NCBI GenBank assembly: GCA_023614405.1
Contig: CM042689.1
Span: 281,735,533 to 281,799,532, forward strand
Origin: Avena insularis
Lineage: Eukaryota; Streptophyta; Magnoliopsida; Poales; Poaceae
Length of the DNA stretch: 64,000 bases
Direction of reading: 5' to 3'
A program made the position numbers and the translations under genes. The notes below the pieces were generated by a model. That model was not told where the DNA came from and ran no database searches. It worked only from the letters and a program-made list of their open reading frames with translations. Of the stretch, positions 34,278-46,000 are shown in pieces (the stretch's first letter is position 1; each line of letters starts with the position of its first letter).

Positions 34278-35973
34278 TGTTGGAATTATGCCCTAGAGGC
34301 AATAATAAAGATGTTATTATTATAATTCTTGTTCATGGTAATGTTTATATTCCATGCTAGAATTGTATTAAGCGGAAACTTTAATACTTGTGTGGTTTGT
34401 GAACAACACCGTGTCCCTAGTACGCCTCTATGGACTAGCTCATTGATTAATGATGGTTAAGGTTTCCTAACCATGGACATGAGTTGTCAATTAATAATGA
34501 GATCATATCATTGGGAGAATGATATGGTGGACAGACCCAAACTAAGCGAAGCAATTAGATCGTGTCATCGTGTTCGTCTTTGCAAAGCTTTTCTTATGTC
34601 AAATATTGTATTCCTTAGACCATGAGATAATACAACTCCTGTATCGGAAGAAAGCTTTGAGGTCATCAAACGTCATCCTATGAGAGGGTGATCATAAAGG
34701 TGTCTCTCAGTGATCGGAAAGTATCATTGGGTTGTATGTATCGAGATGGGATTTGTCCCTCCCAAGTCGGAGAGATATACTGGCCCACTTTCGGTAATCG
34801 ATATCAACACCGCTTGCAAGCATGTGGTTAAGGAGTTAATCTCAAAGTGATATCGGATTACGGAACGAGTAAAGTACTTTGCCGTGAACGAGATTGAACT
34901 AGGTATGGCAGTGCAACGATCGAATCTCGGCAAGTAAAATATCGCGAGACGAAGGGAATATATATATGGGATTGATTGAATCCTGGCATCGTGGTTCATC
35001 CGATATGATCACCTATGAATGTGTGGAGTCAATATGGGTTTCGGACCCACTGTTGATTATTGATAGAAGATCATGTCTCGCATATTCTCGAACCCAGGTC
35101 ACACATAACGTGTCTCGGCGCTAGGATAGATTGGATAATTGGTTTATGAGTTTTTGTTGAGTCTCGGATGGGATCCGAGACATCACGAGAGGTTAGGAAT
35201 GGTCGAGAATAAGATTCATATAAGGCGGTGCAGTTTTGGAGTTGAATTGTTAGGGTTACGGTATTGTCTTGAAGCTTCTAGAACCTTCCGGAAGGGGACC
35301 AACGTGGCCCCACCTTCCGGTAGGGGGCATGGGCCTATGAGGGAGTGACCTGGCCGCATTGGGCCAGGGGCACAAGGCCCCATAGGGCCCAGCGGGCCAA
35401 AGAGGGTTTAAACCCTAGATAGAGCTTCTAGAAGGGGGGTTTCCTTGCCCCCACTCCACCTCCTTTGGGGACGCCGGTTTGGGCTTGGGGGAGGGGCTAG
35501 GGCTGCGCCCCACCCCTCTATATAAAGAGGGCTGGGGGCGCACTACCCTCCACACCTTCCCCTCCAAGAGCTAGCCGTCCTGCTGCCCTCCTCTCTCTCT
35601 CCCTCCCGACTGCGTGTAGGCGAAGCCCTGCTGCAGAAACTCTCCACCAATTGCACCGCGCCGTCGCGTTGTAGATCCAACCCATCTCTCCACCATACTT
35701 GCTGGTCCAAGGAAGGAGGAGACGTCGAGGTGCTGCTCGTGTGCATCTCACGGAGGCACCGCCACTTGTGGTGCTAGATCGGATCGGATCGCGAGGAGGA
35801 GAAGCGAGTACGACTACATCACCCATGTTCCGAGCGTTAACGCTGCGAATCTTCAAGGGTATGAAGATCTAATCCAATCTCTCTTGTTGTTTGCATCTCC
35901 TAGATTAGATCTTGGCTTTCCCTCTGTTCGCATCCGTAGAAAATTATGATTTACTATGCCGCGAAACCCTTCA
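34278..35973 (+). repeat. Copia 3' LTR, 1696 bp (copy C)
   Basis: Bounded by the polypurine tract and by gypsy RT sequence after CCCTTCA. It carries many 1-4-base losses relative to the other two LTRs (for example around 34640-34720 and 35140-35270). The TATA box is at 35519-35526. Confidence 0.93.
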
Positions 35974-37016
35974 CACTGTATTTGCAAGCCACTCGCTTTC
36001 CTTGATTTCCCTGATGAAGTCTGCAGCGAGTAGTCTACTGATTTCCTTGACGATAGCTTCGGCTCGTGGCTCGGACAGTCTCCGGATGGACTGCTTGACG
36101 GGCTTGGTGTCTGGAAACACGTTGAGTGCGTGCTCGGCGAATTCCCTGGGAACTCCTGGCATGTCCGCAGGACACCAGGCGAAGATTTCCCAGCGCTCAT
36201 GGAGGAATTCGACGAGCGCGCCTTCCTATGCGGGGCTGAGGTCGTTGGCGATCAGGGCCGTCTTGGAGGTATCCGTCGGATGGATCTGCACCTTCTTTGT
36301 GTTGACGGTGGAGTCGAAAGACATGTCGGGCGCGTTTTGTTGTGCTACTCGGGGTGCCCCATTGTCTGTTGCTTCGCGGAGTCTTAGGAGCTCCTCCTGC
36401 ATGCCGAATGACTGGGAGATTCTGTTGAAATCCCTGTCGCATTGGTCCGATCGGGTGAAGCTCCCGTGGATTGTGATGACGCCCTTCGGCCCTGGCATCT
36501 TGAGTAGTAGGTATGCATAGTGTGGGATAGCCAGGAACCTTACGAATGCTACACGCCCGAGGATGGCGTGGTACTGTGACGGCCAGTCCACCACTTCAAA
36601 TTCGAGTCGCTCCAGCCGGAAGTTGTTCGGCTTGCCGAAGATGACGTCGAGCCATATTTTGCCCAGGGGGAATTTTCCCTTCCCTGGAACAATGCCGTGG
36701 AACGTTGTGTCTGACTGTTCCAGGCTGCATTGCGGGATCCGCATTGCTGCTAGAGTGCTTGCGAACATTAGGTTGATGCCACTGCCGCCGTCCATGAAGA
36801 CGCGACTCATCTCGAAACCTCCGATCAGCGCCTCCAGCACCAGGGCAGCATGACCTAGGCGAGGGATCTGGCAAGGGTGATCCGAACGAGTGAATGTGAT
36901 GCAGGACTCCGATCCGCTGAGGTACTCAGCGATGGCAGGTGGAGTTGCCACGGCCAGGTTGATTTGTCGGGTGATTTTCTTCTGCACCCTATTCGTGGGG
37001 CGCCCCTTCTGGATCA
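35974..37016 (-). pseudogene. Tat protease and RT N-terminus
   Basis: Minus strand. An open frame (37017-36226) has LVLEALIGGFEMSRVFMDGG followed by SGINLMF, the DGGS form of the protease loop used by Tat elements. Later comes YHAILGRVAFVRFLAIPHYAY. In another frame RT begins with EPRAEAIVKEISRLLAADFI and SEWLANTV, where the Copia LTR end interrupts it. Confidence 0.85.
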
Positions 37017-38704
37017 TCAGTGCTTCTTTCGGCGGGGGTACCCGTTCCCAGCGTTGTTCTGTGCTGGCGCGATTGGTTGGTTTGGGCCTCCGATAGGTGG
37101 AGGTGGAGGAGCTCCATGCGCTATTTCACCTGGCGCAGGTGCGTTTCCAAACGCAGGGATTGGGGCTTGCTGCCTCATCTGCACCATGCTTTCGCTGAGT
37201 TTCTGGAACTCGCGGCAGTCCTTGAGCATGTGACTGGCTTTCTTTTTGCCATCCTGCTTGTGGATGTAGAAGTGAATGGTGCATGGACCCGAAAGTTTGT
37301 TGTATGCTGAGGGTCCGTTGTCGCGGTCGCGGCGTTGCCACGACTGTGTTGGGCGTCCGCCGTCGCAGAAGTTTCCTCCGCGGTATCCTCCGCTATTGCG
37401 GCCGTTGTCGTTGCGACGGTCGGCGTAGCCGGCCGCGACCATGTCGGGTCCGTCGCGATCGTCGTAGACGCGCGATCTCCTCTTGCTACGGCGTTCCCGT
37501 CTTCGCCCTCTTCATCCGATTATGCTCGGTGAATGGAATCTTCGCCGGCCCACCATGATGTCCATGAGGTGGTCGAGTGTTTTGGGCTTGACGCGCCCAA
37601 GTTCCTCCTTGAAGTCTTGGCGCTTGACGTCGTCCCTGAAGGCGTCGATGGCCCTCTCTTCGGAGATGTGTGCTACGGAGTTCTTGGTGTTAGACCAGCA
37701 TAGTATGTACGAGCGAATAGATTCGCCCGTTCTTTGAGTGCAGGCCCGCAACTCTTCGATTGAGGCGGGCCTCTTGCTGGTGCCCTTGAAATATCGGATG
37801 AAGCTGTAAGCTAGCTCCTCCCAGCTTCGGATGGACCCTGATGATAGGTCATTGAGCCAGATCCGCTGCTACCGTCACCGCAATGAAGGCATTGCATGGC
37901 GGTTTCTTTGTTACCGCCGTGCAGCTTGACGGATGACAGATGGTCACTGAGCCATGCTTTTGGATCTTGCGTGCCGTCGAACTTCGGAGTATCCGAAGGA
38001 AGCTTAAAATTGCGTGGCATCCGTGTTCGCCGAACAGATCTGCTGAAGCATCGGGCTCCACAGAGTTTTCCTTCGTCTTCGTCCATCTCGGATTTAGACG
38101 AGCATGCGCGCTTGGCTCGCGCTTTGTCGATTTTGCGCTTTGTAAGCGCGTCTCTGGCGTCGTAGTCGTGTTTATGGTGACGCGAGCTCTTCTTCCTTAG
38201 AGGAAGGTCGTGTTCCTCTTCCTCTTCGGATGAAGGGGTGGGGCTCCGGTCGTGTCTGGCTGGAGCTTTCTTCTTCGGCTCCGCAGGAGCATCTTGGTGG
38301 AGCGCAGCTCCGACAAGTCCGAGTCCGGTAAGTGCGGACTTATGCATGGCTCTTTTCGGGTCCCCCTTCGGAGGTGGGTGGGCCGCGAGATACGCAGTGG
38401 CTGCCATGATCACAGCTTGCGGCGTCTTCGGGATGACGTTGCCATCGGCATCCATCTCCATGAACGATGTGTGGAGAGTTCGGGTCACATCACGGCGCTC
38501 CTTGGGATCCATGTTCTCCACCTGAGAGCGGTGCTTGTTTCCTTGGTTTCCGTTCGTGCTAGAGCCAGGGGCCATGGCGGAGAGCGCAGCTTCGTCGCTA
38601 CCGGACTCAGAGGTCGCTTGCTTGCGTTTATCAAGTGTTTCTTGCATCTTGACTTGCTTCTTGTGCTCCTCGATGAGGAGGAAGTGGTATGCCATCGAGT
38701 TCAC
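37017..38704 (-). pseudogene. Tat gag
   Basis: Minus strand from an ATG at 38704. A charged N-terminal region (SSEEEEEHDLPLRKKSSRHH) precedes the capsid-like FDGTQDPKAWLSDHLSSVKL. The frame changes near 37870; a downstream frame holds RTGESIRSYI and KEELGRVKPKTLDHLMDI, typical of this gag family. A third frame (37442-37017) contains a knuckle-like CTIHF ... SHMLKDCREF and a Pro-rich tail. It is decayed by several frame changes. Confidence 0.85.
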
Positions 38705-39296
38705 GTGGGCGTCTGCGCAGGACTATAGACTATGTCGCTACTATGGCGTGCTGGGCCCATCCTTCTTTGCTAAGTCGGATGGCGTGGCGTTGTTTTCCTC
38801 GTCGGGTGGGAGGGCTTCTTCATTCGCCGTTTACATCCTGCGGGTTGGGGTTCGAGTTGGCGGCGGGTTGGGCGTTGCTGCTCCACGTCGCTCGATGACT
38901 ACGCGCATTGGTAGCGCCAGATTGGTCCTTCTTGCCGACTTTCGGTCCGGAACCGTAGGTCCCTCATCCGAAGGTGGATCGCACAGATCGGAGTTGTTTC
39001 TTTCGTCGTAGAACTCATTTGTTGATGCCGATGTGCGTAGCAGGTGTGGAGCCCATGGCGGGCCTGATTGATGGTAGGGCACCGCTCGAGGCGGAGGGTG
39101 CCATCGACCCACTGGAAATAGAAGCTCCGAATAGGATCTCGAGTCCGTCGCCACGGGCTCGAAATCTTTCATGGCCCAGTGGGCGGTGAAGTCGAAGCAC
39201 CAAGAGGAGGTGACTCTCCGTCGCCAGAGTTGTAGATCGATCGGGTTGGGACTGTCACGATCAAGACAACAGGCCCCAGTCCTGAGCTGCGCCAAT
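38705..39296 (-). other. Tat leader between 5' LTR and gag
   Basis: No reliable coding signal. On the minus strand the sequence after the LTR begins ATTGGCGCAGCTCAGGACTG, where a primer-binding site is expected. TGGCGC fits the general pattern but I cannot name the tRNA. Confidence 0.6.
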
Positions 39297-39799
39297 TGAC
39301 GAGGTTTGATCTTATCAATGCCCATTGTTATGGACTTGGGTTTTGGAGAAGATGAGGATGTTGGAGATCGTGGAACGGTTAGCAAACAAGCAACACGGGG
39401 ACACGAGGTTTACCCAGGTTCAGGCCCTCGGAGGGAAAACCCTACTCACCTTGTATGCGCTCTTGATTACTGGCGAACCGATGGTTCTGAGGGTGCCTGA
39501 TTCGATCTGGCGTGAAGGTGTGTATGCGAAAGTATGAGTCGAGAGATCTAGGTCGTGCCCTCCTGGCCTTTATATAGACTTAGGCAGGTCCCGGGCATAG
39601 ACCTAGTCGGTTACAAGTTTTAGGGTTTTACCTCTTTGAATTTTCTATCTACGCTAGTCTTGCTCTCCAAGGATCCGAAGACGTCATGGGCCTTTGGCCA
39701 CCTGATAATCTTCATGGGTCAGTATACATTTGCCGTGGGCCTTCCTTGGGCTAGACCAGGATATCTTTGGTCGCGTCACCGTATAAGATAACCATGTCG
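39297..39799 (-). repeat. Tat element 5' LTR, 503 bp
   Basis: Partner of 17115-17613. The plus strand starts TGACGAGG at 39297 and ends CATGTCG at 39799 (CATGTCA in the other LTR). A minus-strand TATATAAA is at 39569-39576. Confidence 0.88.
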
Positions 39800-39917
39800 C
39801 ACGGCACGCACCCATGTGCCACGGTAGCACGGATCCGTCCACGTTGTCTCGGGCCGTGGTGGTTTTTTCGGCGGCTGGGCCGACCCGGCCAGACACTTGG
39901 CCAGATTTGCGTCGGAC

Positions 39918-40017
39918 TCGCAGAAAATGGATACAGCTGGCAAACACGCCGTGAACTGCTCGTGCTATACATGCCCCTTGGGTCTGTAAAACCCTAGACT
40001 CACCACTCGACGCCGCC
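39918..40017 (+). promoter_or_regulatory. Residual 5' leader of the TTC27-like gene
   Basis: Only 100 bp remain between the hAT target duplication and the ATG. It contains AAACCCTAG (39988-39996), a telo-box motif common in promoters and leaders of growth-related plant genes. It also holds a 20-codon upstream ORF (39927-39989, MDTAGKHAVN...) that would be active only if transcription starts to its left. No TATA box is visible. Confidence 0.55.
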
Positions 40018-43000
40018 ATGGGGGCATCCAGCCCTTCCCCCACCTTCCTCCGTGAGGCCGAGCTCCGCCTCCTGCGCTGCACCCTCCCCACCGCAGCCTC
40101 CCGACAAAAGCCCCCTTCACTTCCCCCAATCCACCCTCTCGGCCCCGTCGCCGCCTCCGCCCTCGCCGCTGTCGAGCTCGGGGACTACACAGCTGCGCTC
40201 GCCTCCGCTGTCCCGCACATCCTCCGCGCCTCTGCTTCAACCGAGCCTGACAATGACTCCCCTGCGCAGTTCTACGGCCATCTCGCTGCCGCTGTCGAGG
40301 TGTTCCTCCTGGGGAATGTCGGAGGGGGGGTGACGGACGAGGGGTTCGAGTGCAGGTGTGTGCTTGTTCTGTCCGCTGCGGTGGCGGCGCTGCTCGCATT
40401 CACGCAGCAGAACGTGACAGGGTGAGTTGGTATCGCTCAACTGTTTTCTACAGCATTTATGGGATAACCTGTCCAGCATATGGTTGCGTGGCTTGTAAAA
40501 TTTTGAATTGATAATTCGATTACTTGCATCTTTTCTACCGTGTAAAAACTTTCATTTTGTGTATTCGTCAAGCCTCTAGACATTTGGAAATTATTTGAGT
40601 TTGTTTCTATTTGCAGGCCTTCAGGAAAATATTCACCCTTTCCTCTCTTTAGTACTTCATCATTGGATAACGGGTGGTACAGTGATGCTGGAGGCAAGCA
40701 GGATAAATGTGCTTCTTTTAATTCCCGTGTTCATGGGAAATTCGCTGATCCTGGAGGCAAATGGGGGGCATGGGCTTCTCATCATTTAGCTTCTTTTGGT
40801 TCCCATGTTCATGGGAAATTCTTGTTCTTGCAGGTATATCTTCTGGTGGCTTGCTCATTTATCTATCCACTCATTCTAATTTTCCTATTTTATTGTTTCT
40901 TTCAATTTTATTTCTTTACTTTATTTGCACCTTTTCTACGATCTTGAAATGTCTCATAATTTGGTAAATACATTGAGACGATAGGTTTCTTTATGAGCTA
41001 ATAATGTAGATTATTGTTAGCTCACTCTACGGATTTAACCATCTGGGATTAAGCTTGACCTGTCTGAAATAGTCTTTGCACACATACGGAGCACATAATG
41101 ACATTGACACATTATATTTCTAATGACACTAGAAAAGAAGTGGTAAGCAGGCTACTATTCCTTTTGACTTACAAATTGGCGCATGTAGTATTACTCTAGT
41201 ATTTTGTAATTCAATTTAATTCAGTATTCCCCATTTCAAGACAAGGCTATGTCATATTAATAAGTAACCGTTGGTCAAAGTCTCCTCTCTTTTTGGGTTG
41301 TGTGTGTGTGTGGGGGGGGGGGAGTATTGGTAAATATGCTTGGATGTTAGCGGTGTTGTTCCATCTCTTGGATTGCCTTTTCATTGGAATTGGGGTTTAT
41401 TAAATGCATAAGTTAAGAAAGGATAGAACTTATAATTAGTGTTCTATGAGGGTACCTTCTCTTTAGCGCTGTGACTGATTCTTGACATAAATTCAGAAAA
41501 ATATATAGTGTATCTCAGTTATTGAGCAGTCTTAGCTTTTATCTTGCTGTTTTGCAGTTCATTGTCTTTGCGGAACTTCTGATGACAAGCTTAAAGGGTC
41601 TAGACTTTGATTTTTGGAGTGTATCATGGTGGCTGTGCAGATTATCCATGTCCCAGCAGAATATTTTAGATGAGCTATCGTCCTCTTTGTTTGATCAAGT
41701 ACAGGTGCACAAAAATAAAATGTTGACTCATTTTGGTGAACTTGAAAGGGTTTCTAGCTATTGGGGTTATTTCTTATGTGATGGAGAAGGCTCTTCTTTA
41801 GTCTCAACTGCTCTTTTGGAAGCTGGACTTGCAGAGTATAAGTATGGTCGAGTTGATGCTTCAAGGTAAGAAATCATATTACAAGTTTCCTAGAGGATAT
41901 GTGTGCTCTTTGTGTTCTCACAAGAACCTAAGCCTATGAGACATTACTTGCCCTAAGGTGATTATTATTACTCCCTCCTTTTGAAATTAATTGACTCAAC
42001 TTTGTCTAGATACGTGTTTTAGTGTCTAGATACATGCATATCTAGACAAAGTTGAGCAGTTAATTTAGATGGAGGGAATATTTTTTAAACGGAGGCAAAA
42101 GTTTTGCCTCATCTCATTAATTATGAACAGAATTGCCTAGTTAATTAGTGGAAAATTGAGCGAAAACCGTCACAACCGTCCACAAATAATAGATCAAACT
42201 CGGCCGACCTGGCTAGGGCTGTCAAAAATATTCGGGCTCGTCAAACTATTTTAGCTTGATTCGATAAAGCTTTGGCTCGTGCTCGGCTCTAAGCCTAAAC
42301 AAACCAAACTCAAGCCTAACTACAACTCACAAGTTCTTTTGTCTCGAGCTCGAGCAGTTCGATTGAGCTCGGCATAAGCCGTAGTAAGCAGATCACGATT
42401 CATTTATCTCTATTTTTTGAGGGAAACAATTGAAATGTCCTATACCCCAGAGGGCCATATGCCTAACAAGTTGTGGCCCAATGTAATTTTCATCATAGTT
42501 CAAGATCTCTCGTAACGTCAAAATAAAGGAAAGAAGAAGCCTACCCCTTTTTTTAGAGACGAAGCCTACCTTTTTGTTGCATCTACACTCATAGGGCCGA
42601 ATTCTGCAGCTCGGGAAGGACCATTTGTATCGCCAGTACGTGCTTAGGCCGCGTGCTGAGACAACCTAACATACCACTTAGTACCACCTCGCTCGCTAGA
42701 GAAGAGTGAGGCTCAGCGCTATCTAATGATGGCCCTAGAGTCAAGTATATCAAAGAAGGCACCTGGCCTTCCCTCAACAAAAAAAAAGAGGCACCGGTCC
42801 TTTGCCTTATTACGTCAACACCAACTAGTGTGTGTGGTGGTAAAAATATTCAAAAATAAAATTTGTTGGAGCCTCATGAGTCCCGAGCTCGTTGAGGCCT
42901 CGACGAATCGAGCTCGAGCCTTCTGCTAAGCTTGCGAGTCGAGCTCGAGCTTAATATTATGCTCGAAGGGAAATTCAAGCTCAAGCCGAGCCTATGTATG

Positions 43001-46000
43001 TTCGCTCGAGTTCGGCTCGTTGACACCCCTAGACCTGGCTACCCACACAAAGGACACACATTGTCGAGGAAAGACCACCATGGAGGTTGCCTCGAGCATC
43101 ATTGGCATCACTCCTCAAGCCAGTGACTTCAAATTCAGCTTAGACGCCCACCAACATAGCTCTCGCAGCGATAGATGCCGGAACCACTGTCGGCCCGTGC
43201 CAAACTATCAACCACCCAAGTTAGCGACGAGGCAACTACTCTGAGGGCGAACATTGCAGGAGAAGGAAGGTTGACTTTGCACCACCCAAGCCCCTGCAAC
43301 TGACGAATACCAAAACACATCCATAACCTAGCTCCACTCATCACTACCATCGTTGCCAAACAAGACACCAACATAAGTGCCATCCGCTTGTCCCTTTCGT
43401 CAGATCGAGCTCAATAAATGATGCTCATGAGGGGGACACCGCCAATACGCCGCCATCATTCGTCCCTTTCGGGTCCAGGGTTTCCCCTAGAGCTTTCTTT
43501 GGCAAAGAAATCAAGAGCAACATTGATGCCTAAAACAACCACGAACGTCTTCGTTGATGGCTCCAGCCACGGTCAAAGACGGATCTTCATCCGATGATTC
43601 CTCCGAAATTCTCCCGCCAAGAGATGCAATCTGGCCAGTCCACCCTCCCTCTGCAGTTCATCAGATCCGTGGCTTCATCCACAGCCTCATTCCCATCAGC
43701 CGCCAATGACTCGCGCATGCGGCCTACACTTTCTAGAGTATGCCGTGTAGACCCGAGAGTGGCAGCCATGGGGACCTTCCTGCATCGGACCCGAGAGTGA
43801 CACCATGACAGCCTGCAGCCTCGCGCACAGCGCAATAGGCCCACATTGGCCCGCTCCTGCCCAGATCTGGCCCGCTTGCAAGCGATCGATCCAGATCCAC
43901 ACCGCCACGGCAGCCAGCTTTGACTGTGCCAACCTGTCCAGCCAGCGCTCTGCGCTCAACTCCTCCACGTCGGCCTTCATGATGAGTCACCAGGCTCGTG
44001 AAGATCACCAAAGCATCCAGCCCAGCCCTGTCATCTTCGTCGCACCTCGCGGCAGAGTGGTCCTGCCGTCGTCGTGCAGGCTTTGCCCCGGTGCCGCTCA
44101 TGGGAGCGAGGTGTGTGCAGATTATTCAAGATCACTTGTGGTAAACTGAATAACAGTAAGAATGTATCAAGACGTTGGTACATATAGATGTCAAACAGTG
44201 ATGTTCAGTTTGTTGCAGTCTACTATATCACTAGTTAATTTCTCTTAGGTTACATCTAAAATGGACCTAGTTTGGTGCTTTTGAGAAAATGAAATTAGTG
44301 TACAAGTAGAACTAACTTAGATAGTAGATAGTTGATAAGAAGTCAAATGTCTTGTATGTCAGGCACTCAAAATACTATTTCTCACTACATATGATGTTCA
44401 CAAATTAGTGTACAAGTAGAAATAACTTAGATAGTAGATAGTTGATAAGAAGTCAAGTGTCTTGTATCTCAAACACTCGAAATAGTTCCCTACATGGGAT
44501 GTTCAGAAATTAGTGTACAAGTAGAAATGACTTAGGTAGTCTATAGCTGATAAGAAGTCAAATGTCTTGTATGTCAGGCACTCAAAATATTACTATGGGA
44601 CGCTCAGAGGCAGTCATGAAGCTAAAATGCTAGGCATACCATGTCTAGACTGACTTAGTGGACGAGCCAATTACTGTTAAAAAGTTTGTTACACATCCAG
44701 GGACATGTGTGGAAACAAATGTTCTCTATAGAAGTATCTTTCATGAATGTTTGATAGCTTATCTGTGCTGCACTTCTAGATGTATATGTATCTGATTTAC
44801 TATCATAGGGTATCTTCGTTTTGCTGAATTAGCCAACTTGTATGCTGAATGTCGGTGGGGACAAAAAATCTGTTGCCGATCTGAGCATAATACTGTCTTA
44901 TAATTATGGCGTTTGTATTTGTATAGGTTGCATCTGGATAGGGCTCAAGAGGCATGTGGGATTCATCTTTCTCTCACAGGGATTCTTGGTTTTCGAACTA
45001 TACACCAGGTATATTGTGCTGGACCTCGTGGCACTTCCTGTCTCTGTTTTAGCTTCTGGAGCTTGATGATAGAGGACCATTTCATTTTGCAAGGCATGCT
45101 TTTCAAATGAATGTATCGACTTCCGTTTTCTCAAAATAGTATTACACACCACCTAATTCCCTCTTAGTCTGACTGTTTGAGGACCTTGTTAGAAAAGGAG
45201 AAAACAATGTATCCATCACATTTATACTTAAATGCTATACTTCATTTCTATCATTCATGTTTATTTTGCGTAACATATGTCGAATCATTATCCTTTTATC
45301 TTTTTGAAATGATCAATTCTTTGCTATAGGTGGACGCGAAGTCCCAAATGGTACTTATTGCGAAGACCACTAAACCAGCAGGTGATGAGTGGCAATCAAC
45401 AGAACTAACAAGAGCTCTGGGTGATGTTGTGGCAAGAAAGACAAGGAGCTCTGTTCCTGGTGAAAGTGATGAATTTTGTGATATACTAAGAACGCCTTTG
45501 CTAGCAGAAAATGTGAATGACTCGAATAGTGGAAGCACACAGATATCACTAACTCCGGTCCAGCAGGCTGCTGTACTTGCACATTGTTTACATGCGAGTC
45601 GGAGGAGTCGGAGTGATGAAATGTCTGGTACGCTCATATTTCCTTTTCTTCTGGACAGTGTAAGATACATTTGTTGTGTTTTAAATATTAAATGTGATAT
45701 ACAGTCGGTACCAAAATTTTCTATCTCAGTTCACAAATAGGGTGCTCTACTACGTGTCACAAAAATGTCCTATTTTGCAATAACGATTTGAAAACTGTTA
45801 GATGTTGAAGCATGATATGGTCGGAGAAGTCCTGGCTGTTGATTATCTTGTAGTTCTCTCTTTTTTTTGTTCTTTTTTGTGGTTTGCCTTTGGTCTTTTG
45901 TCTAGGTCTTGTTCATCCTTTTATTTTATTCACTATATTATATATACTAGGCCAAAGCTTATACTCCCTCCGTTTCTGAATATAAGATGTTTTAGCCTTT

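Larger units (their letters stand above)
25874..35973 (+). mobile_element. Chained BARE-like Copia: internal-LTR-internal-LTR, 5' truncated
   Basis: Order: Copia pol from late integrase to RNase H (25874-27938), LTR (27967-29691), primer-binding site, leader, gag, protease, integrase, deleted RT, RNase H, LTR (34278-35973). The middle LTR is at once the 3' LTR of the first unit and the 5' LTR of the second, the arrangement expected from unequal recombination between elements. The right border is the proper LTR end followed by gypsy RT. The left border lies inside pol, so a deletion removed the first 5' LTR, gag and most of integrase, together with some gypsy RT. Confidence 0.9.
17115..39799 (-). 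mobile_element. Tat-lineage Ty3/gypsy element with antisense extra gene
   Basis: The LTR pair (17115-17613 and 39297-39799) has TGAC/GTCA-type ends, with single changes at the outer bases. On the minus strand from the right the order is leader, gag, protease, RT start, [Copia insertion 25874-35973], RT, RNase H, a second RNase H of the type used by Tat elements, and integrase. Then a gene on the opposite strand (18914-22721) carries a domain known as putative gypsy-type transposon protein (Pfam Transposase_28). Removing the Copia leaves about 12.6 kb. Long Tat elements of grasses are known for an extra ORF between integrase and 3' LTR. I see no matching 5-bp target duplication (AGAAC versus CACGG). 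Confidence 0.85.
12992..39909 (-). mobile_element. hAT transposon with three genes, split by a gypsy insertion
   Basis: The left end CAAATCTGGCCAA (12992-13004) and right end TTGGCCAGATTTG (39897-39909) are perfect 13-bp inverted repeats. They are bordered by identical 8-bp sequences CGTCGGAC (12984-12991 and 39910-39917), the hAT target size. Both subterminal zones are rich in GGCCGGCCCGG-like sequence. Inside lie, on the minus strand, a hAT transposase gene and two small genes. Without the Tat element (17115-39799) the transposon is about 4.2 kb. The insertion point is 100 bp upstream of the start codon of the TTC27-like gene. Confidence 0.92.

Noticed and set aside
39684..40399. ORFs of 135 and 144 codons on the minus strand across the TTC27 start
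   Set aside because: They are opposite to GC-rich exon 1 and the hAT/Tat ends and contain only low-complexity Arg/Gly/Pro sequence.
43594..44149. ORFs of 68-122 codons in intron 3
   Set aside because: No domain, both strands open because of GC content, located in a likely repetitive block.
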